A stretch of DNA of 43,771 bases from the NCBI GenBank assembly GCA_015657535.1, contig JADHZB010002066.1, positions 1,587-45,357 on the forward strand, written 5' to 3'. The notes under the pieces were generated by a model. That model worked only from the letters and a program-made list of their open reading frames with translations, did not search any database and was not told where the DNA came from. The position numbers and the translations under genes are program-made. Positions 1 through 12,800 of this stretch are shown in pieces (the first letter of the stretch is position 1; the number at the start of each line of letters is the position of its first letter). This stretch comes from Nephromyces sp. MM_2019. Its lineage: Eukaryota; Apicomplexa; Aconoidasida; Nephromycida.

Positions 1-94
<94 letters not shown>

Positions 95-111
95 AATAAT
101 AATAATAATAA
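1..111. repeat. TGA/GAT trinucleotide microsatellite passing into AAT
   Basis: About thirty uninterrupted copies of a TGA (equivalently GAT or ATG) unit run from the window edge to about position 94. They then change to about six AAT copies. A related impure GAA/GAT tract follows to about 146. Only GAT would give a coding run (poly-Asp) on the + strand. No flanking open frame or splice signal supports translation. The array is cut by the window edge, so its true length is unknown. Confidence 0.95.
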
Positions 112-2517
112 TGAGTCTGGAAGAAGAAGATGATGAAGAAGAAGTTCTTTAAGCAAACTCCTCTTCAATGACGACTTCCTGCAGGTTTAGGTGGGATAGC
201 ATGCACGCACGTATTGCTGCATAGATACATGCATAAGCCTAACTACGTTTACTTGTAAAGATAGTAACACACACGCATTTGCTGTAGGTACGCTGGCAAA
301 AATATAAAAACACAAGCAGTTTTTTTGTAGTTTCCACTCGCGACAAAGCTAACACACACACTTTCACTGTAACTCCCACTCGCAACCAAGCCAACACACT
401 CATTCACCGTAGCATCCTCCTACACCGAAAGCACCATTCCTTTTCTAATTTTTTTATCGTTTTCCTGCCTCCTGTGCAGCGTATTTCTCATATTACTCAC
501 TGTTTCCATTCAAATTCCCGGCTTTTCTCATCATCTTGTGTGCGAACTTTTCACGCTAGATTCATACACACCAACTGTTCGTCTTCATCTCTAACACGCG
601 GTTATATTAGAAGTAAAAAACTCCTCTAAAATAAAAAAAACAGAGCATTCCCGAGGTTTTTGGGTACCTCCAAAACTTATTCGCTAAGCACTTGAAGAGT
701 CCAGCAGGGTTACGAATTCACCGAGAATGGTCTTGTGTGCGTGTGCGTGTGTCCCTCTCAACTGCTGTGTGTAGAGGATGATCATATGCTGCTTTTTTCG
801 TATTTTTTTTAGCTTTGTTTCTGAAGTTTTTTCATCTTTTTCTATGCTTAGAAACAATTTAAGCTTGAAGCAAGGCGTGTATACGTTTTTCTTAGGGATA
901 AAGAGGAAGAAATTCGCTTCTTTTAGGAGGAAGGTGCTACGCTGAAAGCTATTGAGGATGAAAGTTTGAAGGTCTTGAGAGAGAGTAAGTACGAATTCAC
1001 TGTTTAGTTTGAGCTGCAATATTTGGTGCTCTGCAAGCAAATGTGAGGGTGGAGAGAGAAGGTGTAATTTGTGAGTAGAGAGAGAGAGACTGCGCGAAAT
1101 ATATGAAGAAGGTGTGAGGTGTTCATATGTGGAGGAAAAGGCGCGCTGTGTATGCATATAGAGAAGATGCAATTTTTGTACATACAGAGAAGCGCTAATG
1201 TGCACGTACATATAAGTAAGGCACTCTCTATATATATCTCTCTCTTTCTCTCCCTCTTTCTCCAACGCTGTTAGCCTTCATTTTCTAGTGTGTATTATTT
1301 ACTAGTCTTTTTTCAGTTATTCATTCTACTAGCCTCGGAAAATTTGGAGGCAGTCTTTAATGGATATCCTGAGCCTAATTTATTGCTGCATACTTCTTCT
1401 TGTTTCTTCGTAGAGAAGTTTCTTCTTCACAATTTTTTAATCTTCACATCTTCAACTACATGATGTAATGATATCTTCACTTTCTAGGAGTTTAATTCGC
1501 CGGTTTTCTTGCATAAAGCGGTCACGCTAGTAATCATCTACTATTCTATCTCTAGCTTTTTCTGCACTCTTCTCTGTTTCGAAAGAGCTTTACAAAATCC
1601 ATCAATTGCTGGGAATTTAGCTCAAATTGACGCCCACATATCGTTTTTCTGAGGATAAAATTGATGATGCTGGAAGCTCTGTAATCATCTCCATAGTATT
1701 CAGCCATTTTTGTTGCTTATCCCACTACTTTTCGCCATTTTACCGTGACTTTGAGAGTTTTTTCTTCTTCCCCTTCTTCAACTGCAGTTTTCAGCCTAAC
1801 CTGTCTGTTTTAATCTGCGTGTGTTGCTGTGTGAAATTTTTGTGAAATCGTCGCGAAATTGAGATTTTTCCCTCTTCTGATACTTTGAAAATGCCTTTAC
1901 TCTGATAGCTTGAATCAACCTTAGAGATGTAGACTTCCCTCTCCATGATTTGCTCATTTACAGGCTTTATATTAGTTGGCTAAATCCCATATTTACGGGG
2001 GTGATGAGAGACTTTGGCTAATGCGAAGCTGCCTTTTAGGTTTTTTTTTTTGCCTAAGAAAGAGCTGCTGAAGATGCTTTTGCAGCGTTCTTTCTGAAGC
2101 TCTCCTGTTATCCTAATAACAAAAGTGGGCGGAAAGATTGCTGACCTGAGGTGTGTGTGTGTGTGGCGACATCTGGACTCTGCAAGAAACACGTAGCACA
2201 CTTCCAGCTCGTATCGTGTTGGCTTGAAGATTTCCACCTAAATTACGCTGCTGGATCATTAGTCAGATAATATAGGGAATCGCCTTGACTCAGCATAGAT
2301 GCAGTAAATCGATGATTCTGAACCCACATGCCGTATGCTTAGACCTCTGCTTTGCCATTCCCATTCGAAGCACCAGTGATAATTCCCCTGAATACACTGG
2401 CCGTGTGTGCGGCTTCTCCACCTTCTATCCTAAAGGTTTTCCTTAAAAAAAACGGTATCTTCACCGAGGTTTGCACCCTTTTTCGCAGAATTTTTTCTCC
2501 AGCCTACTATAGAGAGA
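112..2517. other. Non-coding, simple-sequence-rich stretch upstream of the first gene
   Basis: This stretch contains CT/GA-rich tracts (about 1075-1260), CA-rich segments (320-400) and a short (GT)n run at about 2151-2164. An open frame on the minus strand at 684-1265 is 193 codons long. It begins with a non-ATG codon and its composition follows the CT/GA simple repeats, so I do not call it a gene. The frame of the following gene has a stop at 2431-2433, which limits any coding extension upstream of its ATG. Promoter and 5' UTR of that gene presumably lie here, but I recognise no specific element. Confidence 0.6.
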
Positions 2518-5500
2518 ATGACAGCTCCTCTGCTTACTGCTAACCTCCTTGGTAGGATTTCACAGGAATCTGCAATTATCGATAGATTCTTGGGTATTGG
2601 ACCTGCGAAAACACTTCCTACACCCTCACAGTTTGTTAAGCCACGACGAGCTGCTGCAACTCCTGCTTGCCAAAGTCGCAATAAGAAACGCTCTCAAATC
2701 ACTTCTATTCCTAAAAGACTTGAAGAAGCGGATGCAGGCAAAAAAAAGCCCTTTTTGAGGGAAAAAACTCGCAGAGTTGGTCTCAAACTTCCTAAAAAAA
2801 GAAGCGGTATACACGCAGTGTTTGGTCATGAAGATTGCCGAGATGGGGGTGTGTACCACTGGGGGTACCACACACCCCCATCTCGGAGTTTGACGTGTCA
2901 TTGTAGTATCTGCGATGAAAGATTCAAGGAGTTTCGCCGTGTATCCACTTCGCCATTGAAAAATACGATATCTGCTTCTTTTCGTATTTTTAATAAGTCA
3001 AGAGCACCACACACACATTCTCAAGAATTGGTGGATATTTGTACTGCAGAGATTGATGCTGTTGATCTTTCTTCTCACTATGAAAGCTCTTGCGAAGATG
3101 AGGAGTTATTAGCTTCTAATGAACCGAAGAAAAAACTAGCTTTTCCTAGGCTTGGAAGTAGCTGCCCCACTAAGAGATTCAGGATCGCTGAAGATCGCGA
3201 TATCCAATACGCCACTACCCCTACTTTCAAACGAGTGAGAAGCCATGGTAGTCGCTGTTTTTGCGGCTGCTTTAGTGGGAATCCAATGAATAGATCAGCA
3301 GCTCTTTTTGAGAGCTCTTTATGCAGTCCATGTGTTGGTGATGCGTGTCTTCATTGCTACGGGCGAGTGTGTTGTTGCAGTGATCAACTGCGAAAGCTAA
3401 GAACCCCAACTTCTACTGTTTGGTGTCGGGAAGATAAATCTGGCGTGAATGAGGAGTCTTTGATATTTGAGTGTGTGCCACGTGTGCCGTTTATGTCGAG
3501 GACACCGTGTGTGCCAAGTATGCCTCCCTGCCATGCCTGTTACGGATCTCCGAAGACGGTGCGATTTGATGAAGATCCGCCTCAGTTACAGCAACTACAG
3601 ATTTGTGGCTGCGATAGATGTTCTTGTGAAGAGACAGTTCAATATTGCACACATTATATGGAGCGAGGGAATAGAGATTACTGCTCGAGAGGGACTGCCT
3701 GTATAAGACCGTGTAGAGAAGTTTTTGTGAATCAGCCGGAAGAAGGTAGCGAGAAGAGGCAGTTTTTTGAATCATCAGATGATGAAGAGGAGGTTATGAA
3801 GCCTCGTGAGAAGCTGTCTTTTCGTTTGTGCAATTGCTGCAACTTGCCCAATAGATTTCATCGTAAGTTGAAAAAAGAGTCTTATCATAGTGAGAAGAAG
3901 CTGGGTACTATTAGGGCTAATATTCAGAAAGAAGATGGAATTCATGCGACTAATCCTATTCTTCAGAAAGAAGATTGCATTTGCGCTGCTATACAAGCTT
4001 GCGATGATACCCCTCCCGGCAATTACGGTTTGCCTTCCAATGCAAAACGTAATTCTTCCGCTTCCAAGAGAACCGAACAGCCAATACGAGCTGATCCTTC
4101 TACCTGCGAAATGCAGATTGAGCTCGACATAAATGAAGCCAGAATACAGAGGACCTTGAATGCGCATAATCCCTCCTCTATCAAGGACCCAGTTTCGATT
4201 GAAAGAGAGGGAGATTTTGCGTTGAAATCCGTCGTTTGCGCAAATTCTCTCCATCAAGAGGTTACTGCTGATGGATGTATGTCTTTTGGAACTTCAGTGA
4301 GCAACGGCATTGGGAGAGGTTCTCTCCCACCTGGGCTAGATTCTCTCCCTCCTGGAATATGCTCTCTCCCTCCCAAGCTAGCTTCCCTACCTCCCAAAGG
4401 CCTTGAATCTCCGATTATTGAAGTGCTTCCGCGAGCTACACAGGAATGCTTCGGCTGTGATTCTCCCTTGATCGCTTCAAACGCAAAAAAAGGTGAGCAA
4501 ATCGTGGATTTTCTGGCTATTTATCAACTTGCACGTACTGCCTTATGCAGTGACATTCTCTGTATACAATAAAGTAAATTCGCTACCTCTCGCAGTATTC
4601 ATTGATATTAAAGTTGCAGGAATTTGGACCAATTTTTCAAGTCAAATTTCATGACTTTCTTTAATCTTTTAGTCTACCAGGCTACTCTCCATTAGGTTGA
4701 ATGACTAAAGTTTTGAAGCTATTAAAGGCTTTTTTGTGGATTCAAAGATTGAAAAACTTAATTTTTACTTTTTTGAAGTTGCCTTTCCTTTTACATGAAT
4801 TATCGAAGACATTCACGAGCACCAAGCAGTATACAACTCCTCATTACTTGAAACAGAGGAATTTTCCTCTTGTGCTGATGCCCACCAGCCAAAAGCTCCA
4901 ATTTTTGCATCTTCAGGACATAAAATTGATTCCTTTCCTTCACAAGAGTTTGCTGCCCAAGAAGGAATGGCCTCAGTTGAGCCAGATAATTTAGGGTTAA
5001 GTTTGCTACAACCTTGCAAGATTAATAATCAGGGTTCAAGCGCTGCAAGCTTGTTGCCTGACAAAGCTGTGGTGCTGCCTGTGTACTCGTGTGTTAATCC
5101 CGATAGTATTGCTCCTGAGGAAGGAGAAGTCAATACAAATGTTTTAGAAACCGATTCTCCCCCGCCCTCACCGCTGTTTCTAGACTCAACCTCGCAAATG
5201 TGCTTAGACGAGCCCTCATCTTGTGTGCAGCCCCTTACAGTGTGTCAGCAAGTATTTAAGAAACGTACTTCTCCAGCGCAAATTCCTACCAGTAAAAAAG
5301 CATCTACATCACCTTTAGTTACGAAATTAAAAGTAGATGTTAATGTGGCAGAACGCCCTGTTTCCACTAAGCTTCCTAGGCGTTTAGATTGTTTTTTGTC
5401 GCAGCCATCTCGAATGAGACAAGTATCTCGCACTAGCTATCCTATAGAAGATATTTTGCAGGAAACTTTTGGCCTGCACTCAAAGAAAGCACCCCGAAAG

Positions 5501-5863
5501 CAAAGCGAGGCTTTGCCTACTGATAAAGTAAATCTAGTAATAAATTTGCTCGATGAAAAGTCGAGTGGGGAGTTGGCAGATTCACCTACAGATTTTTTCC
5601 CCAATGCTAATGGCAATGAGACTCATATGGACGACTGTGTTATTGACCTCCCTTCACAGCACTGGAAAAGCGACAGCGTCACTCCTAAGAAGAGCCTTGT
5701 CACTATGAGTAATAGCCCAGGTGGAGGCACGAAAAAGCTTTTAGATAGAGTGCATGATAGAAACGCATCTTCGAGCTCACGGAAAGCCGCAGAAAAAAAA
5801 GTTTTTCCTCCTCTTCAATTAATGTCTGTTTCATCCTTTAATCGGAAGGTTTCTTTAAGATAA
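2518..5863 (+). CDS. Large Cys/Ser/Pro-rich orphan protein, two exons, 1009 residues
   Basis: I do not recognise the family. Exon 1 is 2518-4492 and exon 2 is 4809-5863. The donor is G|GTGAGC in phase 1, and the acceptor ...TATCGAAG follows a T-rich tract. The joined frame is exactly 1010 codons with the stop. The ATG at 2518 is the first in a frame that opens after a stop at 2431. From N to C terminus there are basic, possibly nuclear-localising patches (about residues 50-95), a Cys cluster C127-x-C-x2-C132, a long Cys-rich zone (about 240-415, including C269..C287 and C363..C377), an acidic SSDDEEE patch near 418, a tandem SLPP repeat (602-627), and a Ser/Thr/Pro-rich tail with SP sites. 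KTVRF at 346-350 fits the RVxF docking pattern for protein phosphatase 1. The spaced Cys pairs could bind metal, but no named finger matches. The gene is solid; the function is open. Confidence 0.72.
2838..2886. repeat. Perfect 17-bp inverted repeat inside the coding exon
   Basis: The arms at 2838-2854 and 2870-2886 are perfect reverse complements (CCGAGATGGGGGTGTGT), separated by a 15-nt loop. The loop itself ends in GTACC, echoing the TACC at its start. The element is in frame and encodes a Gly/Tyr/His/Pro-rich segment just before the first Cys cluster of the surrounding protein. In RNA it would form a strong GC-rich hairpin, unlike the AT-rich surroundings. Confidence 0.95.
4321..4404 (+). 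repeat. 21-bp minisatellite coding for four SLPP[G/K]xx heptads
   Basis: Four consecutive seven-codon units each begin with Ser-Leu-Pro-Pro followed by Gly, Gly, Lys and Lys, at residues 602, 609, 616 and 623 of the Cys-rich protein. The DNA units share a TCTCTCCCxCC-like core with diverged linkers. The array keeps the reading frame, as expected for repeat growth under coding constraint. Proline-rich repeats of this kind often act as flexible binding segments; here that is only inference. Confidence 0.85.
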
Positions 5864-8741
5864 TAGAAAATCTAGACAATTGTAGCAAGTATTCACGAAA
5901 TTCGACCTCCTGGATTCTTCTTTGAAAATTCTTATTGGGGGAACATATGTTGCTGATATTGATGAAGATGCAGGGTACGTACAATGAATAGAGGTAGGAA
6001 AGTTTTTCTTGCTCTATTTCTGCGTTAAATCAGGTCTCTGCGCTGTTAAGTCTTTTTTAGCTGCTGCCGCTTCGGTGTATGAACCTTCAGATAGAATACT
6101 CAAGCTAATAGAATCTTGTGGTGGCAGTAATTCTCGTCTTTCGTTTCTTTTGTACCAAGACCAGCGAACTCAATGATGTTATAACTAGATTTCTAGATTA
6201 TATGGAAATAGAGGGACACACATGCGATTGGGTGGGTGAGTATATATGCACATACACACGCGATTGGCAAGGAGGATACACACACACAATTTGCTAGGTG
6301 GATGAAATTTTTTTGATGTCTGGAGATTGGCTATTTTCATTTCTTTGCAGATGTTTGCAGTCCTGATGATGCGTCGGCTTCATAAGATTTCTAATTTTTC
6401 CGGTGCAATTCCATGCCGATTTTTTTAGTATTAATTTTGAATATTTTTTGCGCTTAAAAAGTAGCATTTTTTAATGATTTTCAGATGAACGAAAGCTCCA
6501 AAGTAGAGTCTTCCGCTCCTGACGGCCTCCAGTTTAGCTCTACAGTACATACTGATAGTGCTACCAGTTTAGTCCTATTCTTCAGCTTTGGGTTTTTTTC
6601 TTGATTAAAGTACAATTATGGGTTATGTGGCAAGCAAATCATAATTGAAGCTAGTGCATAGAGGTCAAAATCCGCGTATTTTTTAGCGATAAATAAAGGA
6701 AATATATAAGGAGATCTATTTGTGCAAATTACTCTTGTTTCACAATATAAACTATCTGCAATTCATATATATTGAAAAGAAGTATTAAAAAGAATCTATG
6801 GAGAGTGGGTTTCCTATGTCAATATATATATAGCGTGTGCAAGTAAGCATATCCAGGCTCATTTCGCCGCTGCAGCTTTGGTAGCTCAGTCCTGAATATT
6901 ATGTTTGAAAGCTACTTCATACGAATAGCGTTCGGGGAAGCATTTATGTGCCTCTGTGCTGCATGGACTCATTGCTACGTGTTATAGAAAGAAGTGGTGA
7001 TATTTTCATAGTGTGATGCTCAAACGCTGCCCGGTATTGGCTGAAACCAAGAATTACTTGAAGCCTAGATATAGGCGATTGCCTTGATGAATCGAGTCCC
7101 AATTTTCCAATGTTAAGGATGTGACAGCAATGGTTCGTTCTGCTAGAATAATTCGAGGTTCCGTCTTATAACCCTTTTCGCCTACTGGTAACCTCTGGGC
7201 AAGAGTATTTAGTTTAAGCTATACAAACCATTGTGATGTGACTTCGCACAGAAGAAGCCTTGCACTTACTTCTTTCATTTAACTCAGATAGGCGAGTTTT
7301 TTGACTCCAAAAATGCTTCCTTGGGACTGCCAAAATCGTCGCTTTGCACGCTCATGTATTCTACACGCTTTCAAGCTATAGCTGGGCAACTGTAACCGGA
7401 TACGAAAGAACCTTTTCGTGTACTACTACCTATATGCCTAGAATGAAAATTTTACAAGTTCTGACAGGAGATGCACGTGAACATTCTGCGTCGACTCTCT
7501 CTCAAGATTTCAGTGAATTTTGTGCCAGCACCAGGAGGCCCCTTAGCCACAAACACTTTGTCTATTATTGCCCTGAGGCGGGTAATGCGAGTAAATTGTG
7601 TATATAGACTTCCAGTCTATCGGAAGCAGTAGAGCCAACCCTGTGCAATGCTCTAATTACAGATACTGAAGGTATCCAAAACTCCTAGCCAGTGTAATTC
7701 CGTGTTAAAGAGCCTTTTATTACTCGTGACCCTAAAGTGGCATTGGTGGATTATTTTTCTGAAATTTAAGGCCACAATAGCTCAAGTATAATAGCGACAT
7801 ACGTTAAACGCTTTTGCGGTACCGATAAAACGAGTTCACGCAACGCATAAACCGGAAGAGATAGTCTTGTACCACAGACTAGACCTAAGGAGGCAGCTCG
7901 GTTACATACACAATATGCCGTTCGGCACACAAAACCCCTAGCATCGGTGTGAGATGCGTGTTGCTAAAAAATTTGCATATATTTTTTTAACGGGGAGGGG
8001 GGATAGATTTTATGACTGCTCCTTCCTTAAACCTTTAAGTGGTATAAACTTTGACTTATTTTGGGTACGTTACATTTTGCATAATTAGGCAGGAAAGCCT
8101 CCTAGCAGCACACTGGTTAGAGCAATGCATTGTACAAGTCTCAAACGTGGAGTATAACTCCTCATCTTCCTTCCGATGTCGCTTAAACTCCCTCTTTGTA
8201 GTGCCCGCATATTAACCGTAGTTGCCGCTAGGACCAAATACTAGTGAAATAAAAACTTAATATATAGATCCAGTTGCCATGCTTATTTGTTTCGCATAAT
8301 GACACTCTTGGAGGTATTCATCTCACAGCAAGCAGTGACTTTTATGAGCTACGCTGGAGTTATGCCGCCAAAAACATTATTTTAGTTCCAAAAATAGCTG
8401 TAAAATTGCACCTTAAATGACCCAAAAAGTATGACCAGCTTTTGCTAAAAACGGGAACTATTGCCGTAGGTGGCTTGGCGAAGTGCAGTCACGAGAGGTG
8501 CCCAGAACTTCACGAAAAACTCTGTAAATTCTAAAACAAACGTGAATAGAAGGGTCAGCAATGCAAGTTGAATGCAATCTTTCGCAGCACTTGTACCCTT
8601 GTGTGTATTTATGAAAATTTGCCCAATATTCGCTCAGAGATATTAAAAATAATATTTTTACTATAAGACACACTGCTGCCATATTATTCTGTTGGTGATA
8701 GGAGTATATCAACGTAAGATAATAATCTTATTCAAGCAATC
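5864..8741. other. Intergenic stretch, no gene supported
   Basis: Both strands were read for exons with matched splice phases, and none was convincing. A + strand frame at 7344-7607 lacks an ATG at its start and has no recognisable domain. From about 6850 to 8250 the DNA is visibly less AT-rich than the rest. It carries short tRNA A-box-like strings near 6890 and 8115 without a foldable cloverleaf. The promoter of the roadblock gene should lie at the right end. Confidence 0.55.
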
Positions 8742-9893
8742 ATGGCTAGAGGCAGCAGCGAAGCCGAGTTGGTACTCGAAGCATGGAAGAAGGAACACCC
8801 ATCCGTGGCAGCATACATCGTAATGAACTCACAAGGTAGCAGTCATAATTTGTGCATTGCTAAAAGATATAGCTCCGTAGTGGCTAGCGTGTATGCAAAA
8901 TTTTCGGTAGCTACTTCATTGTGGCAACGTAGTAGTTTTTTTCCTTCCAGTAGCTTTAAGATCTGTAGCAGTCTTGGGGATTTCAGTTATTATACTTATA
9001 ACTTGTTTTTAACTTTCCAACGCTACTCTACGGGTTTCTGGCGGTATAAAAACTTTAAGATTGGGAAGCATGCGTTTCCTGTTAATAAGTTTACTAGCTT
9101 CGCTGTGACTTATATCTTTGCTGAAAGGTTCAAAACTAGCTTCATGGGAATATCTGGTGCAAATGAGATTCTGTTGCACACTACTGATTGCGGCATATAC
9201 GTATTATTTCGGTAACTTTTGAGACTATTCCTCTTTAGGGAGTCAGTAATGCATTCCCCTCAATGACATAAGAAAAAAGAAAAGATTTTCAAATTTACTA
9301 CAGGAATTCCAATCATGTTCAATGAGAGGACGCCATACAAGGAAACTCTGGAGCTAGCCTCACTCATGTTGTAAGCGAAAAAAGCAATTACGGCGTTAAA
9401 ATTTTGAATTCAAAATTTGTATCTATTTTCTTGAAATTCAATTAACTTGCTATTGCTCAGTATGAAGGCAGAAATAAAGCACACCTTGCTAGTATATTCT
9501 GGGAAAATATCAGTTAACAAGTAATATTTGTTTTATGCACTAGCTTAAAACCTGTAAATCTAAAGCTGATATCTAAGCAGTTTGGAAAGGGAAATTCAAA
9601 ATATTTACTTTATAACAGGAATTTTTTATTGTGTGCGGAAAGCAAGGTTCTCAAAGCGACTTCAGCTAAAAAGGTGAGCTACCGCGCAGATCGATTTCGC
9701 TAGCATTAAATAGTGGGGAATAGAATCGGCAACTTGGATTGTACCTAAGATAACCAAGAGTTTCTTAAAGGCAACATCTGTTCATTTTTCTAGCGCTAAT
9801 TGTAGTAGATTTATTAAAGTTTTTCAGTGCAGTACTTTCATTCTTAAATATTTTAGTGCTCTTAAGCTCAAACTCGTATCGATGCAGTCCTAA
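8742..9893 (+). CDS. Roadblock/LC7-type dynein light chain, four exons
   Basis: Predicted exons are 8742-8835, 9304-9370, 9619-9673 and 9828-9893, in phases 1, 2 and 0, giving 93 residues (animal roadblock chains are about 96). Residues 7-60 fit the family well: an N-terminal helix, the strand and turn YIVMNSQGIPI (25-35) that matches the family's IVVNxEGIPI, then ELASLMLNFLL, matching YASLMxxFxxKA. Roadblock chains dimerise and bind the dynein intermediate chain; related domains regulate Rag and Rab GTPases. The fourth exon (STFILKYF..LKLKLV) fits the expected beta strands only loosely and lacks the usual FLRIR and EIMVAPD motifs. The C terminus may therefore be wrong or unusual. A phase-compatible alternative last exon begins at about 11513 (EILLANTDVF). 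The first three exons are firm. Confidence 0.68.
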
Positions 9894-12800
9894 ACTATTG
9901 ATGTGTCTCATCCCGTCTGCTAATGTTGAAGGCATGCCCATAAATTGTAGAGTGAAGCCTTCGAAAAAATACTAGTGAATTTGCTATTCGCCACTTTGTG
10001 AGCAGTTGCTTTTTTCGCTCATAGCTAAACGTGTTCGAGAATTTTTCAAGCTCTAGATTACATAGTTTCTAGGCTACAACATAACTTACTGAAACGCACG
10101 GTATTCTGACTCACTTTTTATTCAGTAATCTTAGTTTGAGACTTCAAAATATGTTTCTAAACAAAGGTGTTGATTTTGACCATTCTGATATATACATTTT
10201 TATTAAATTTGTTCTCCGCTTACTGAAAGATGGGCCTCTCAGTTCGCAACGTAGTACATTGTTTTATTATTTTAGGCACAAAACAAAATAGTTGTTTCAT
10301 TGCAACTCCACACAAAGAAAAAAGAGGAAATTATACTTGTTACTAACGGGGAGTATAGCTTGGTAGTGCGGCAAGAATGTGGAGAACCAAAAAAAAGTAT
10401 TAAAAATTAAGATTGGTGTTCCTTCGAAACTGCTAAAATGAACAGGACTGAGAAGCCAGAGCGCTTTAAGCACTACCATAGTGTGCAGAAATAAAGTCAT
10501 TATCGTGGAAACAATTATTCTCTTTGCATATCTATTCTCTGAGCATATGCAGAATATTTTTTTCAACTGCTTAAAGTGGTTTTTTAGTTGGAGGGCCAGA
10601 GGGAATGGGCAAAAAAAAGTAAAACTTAAAAATGTGCCTCATACTAGTCGCAATGAAGTAGCTAAATAATTTGCTTATATCTTTTACTTATTTTCTCTAA
10701 GCTTCGGCGTTCATAACTTTATTAAATTGGCTGATAAGCGCTGAAAAATGCCTAACAAATATGCTTGCGACTAAATATAGTCCGACTTTCCTACTTAACT
10801 ATTAGCCTTGATTTATCCGATGTTAAAACGTGTTAGCACCACCTAATTGGGAATGCAAAGTCACGAAAAAAAAATTTAATACAGTGAGCCGTTTTATGCT
10901 TTATCCGAAGTTATCCTAGAAGTTTTACCACCAGCTTCTAAAGCAAAGTAACCTGAATGCAGTGCATTACCTTTTTCTGCCGCTAAACGCGTTAGCTACT
11001 ATGTCGCAAAAAATTCTCGCGGCAAGTTTCAAGAAGCATGGCATTATACTTGATATTACCAATGCGGCAAAAATGCAGACTTGTAGTATACTGTGGGACA
11101 ACGGCGCGCGAGATATGCTAAGAAGTTGATTAGTCATGTAGACGGTCAACGGTAGCCAGCCTAAAGCCCGTTCATTAAGTGTATTTTTAGTACTGATTCA
11201 CACATATTGGAGTATCAAGACAAGATTCTGGGGAGCATTTTACTCTTCCACGTAGCTTACTGAAAAGTTTAGTAATTACATCCCACCATGAAGAAGATCT
11301 AGAAAAAATCTACACGCAAGCACACGTTGTAACCAGTCATGTTTTGCTTGCCAAAGAGGCATATTCCTATTAAATCATGAGACGCAAGCACTAAGCTGAT
11401 CGGCATAATAATATATGATCAGCAAGTGCTTCACTAAGCTAACAGCTGCTGTGATGGTCTTACTCTTTCTAGCGTACTAAATGAAATTTTTCAATATTTA
11501 TCGTAGAATTTTAGGAAATTTTGCTCGCCAATACGGATGTTTTTTGTAAAACTACGCACTTCAAAGAAAATTACAGAAATAATACATTTATCAGCTTTCT
11601 TTGGATGATTTCTTCGACCTAATACACCCTTAATAACGTGTTTTTTTCGCTTTTAAGTTAATCACATTACTGGACTTAACCTTAGGTTGCATTCGTAAAT
11701 CCATGCATGGCAATTAATTCTCACAATACCACTGCCGTTGAGCTTCCATCATTCTCTAAGGATTGCGTGATATTAAGCTTGAACAACGCGTAAATCATGA
11801 AAAATACTTGTTTTATAAGAGTTTCCAGTATTATAGTTGCCAGCCACAGTGCATCCAGGTGACTACGTACCGTTAAAGCAATCTACTCAACGAGTTCTTG
11901 TGACTGCAATTTCAGCTAAATCAAAGTATGCTCTTATCGGAGAATTAAAAAATTAAGCTGCTACTTTTTGCAAAAAAAAGCGAAGGCAAAATAATGACTT
12001 TACGCATCATCACTAATAATGTTCAACTTTCGGGGAGACCTATTAGCTAAAAATATTGGGGGGGGACTAGCATGTTTAGCGGCTTTAAAGCATGCGCTGG
12101 GTAAAAAGTGGTGATTTTAGAACATAAAAGCGCTAATTCAGCTTTTGTATACGAATTATGTAGACAAATTACAATTTGTATGCCAAAATTTAACGCAGAT
12201 TTTGCAGTTTTTCGTAATAGTTTTGGGTTAAGTGCCCCATGCCTTTCGTAACAGGAAAGGCCTTTAGGGCTTCAAGAAACCAATTCTCTAACCCTAATCA
12301 ATCCAAAAACATACGCGGTGGGCTGAACTTCAAAGTTTCAAAGTTGCTTTGAATTCCACACCGAGAATCTGCGCAGAGTTACATTAAATGATAATTTTCA
12401 TGAGTTATTGATACCCCTGAAAATATCACCGAAGCTCGCATGCATCGCTATAGCTAATTTGGGAAGATTCACGCCGCACAGAAGTATAGCATTACATTTC
12501 TGTTAGAGACCCCGACGATCAAGTCCACAAAAACCTCAAAATTAATTTCTTGTTCTCCTCGTGCTTCTCACATTCTCAGTGATTGAAAAAATTCTTAGTG
12601 TACAAGATGACGCGACACTAGGTGAGACCTATGCCTTCTGCTGAACCATTAAACCGTCGCTTAAAAGCTACGCCATACCATAAAAAGACCTAAGCATTTT
12701 CAGCTAATTTCTAGGTGTATACTTTGATATAGTAGCAAGAATAAACAAGTAAGCGAAAGGTGTCACTTAGAGCGATAAAAGATCGGTCATACAAACATCG

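Noticed and set aside
684..1265. 193-codon open frame on the minus strand
   Set aside because: It begins with a non-ATG codon, its residues mirror CT/GA simple repeats, and it shows no domain or splice context.
3775..4257. 160-codon minus-strand frame
   Set aside because: It is antisense to the well-supported coding exon at 2518-4492 and has no domain of its own.
6880..6960. TAGCTCAGTCCTG, resembling a tRNA A-box
   Set aside because: There is no matching B-box at the right distance and no cloverleaf.
7344..7607. 87-codon + strand frame
   Set aside because: It starts with a non-ATG codon and shows no domain, no splice partner and no similarity that I recognise.
8106..8165. tRNA-like string with an A-box (TGGTTAGAGCA) and a T-arm-like GGAGTATAACTCC
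   Set aside because: Acceptor and anticodon stems do not pair and the T-loop is not TTCRA. At most it is a decayed tRNA or SINE remnant; a tRNAscan or covariance search would decide.
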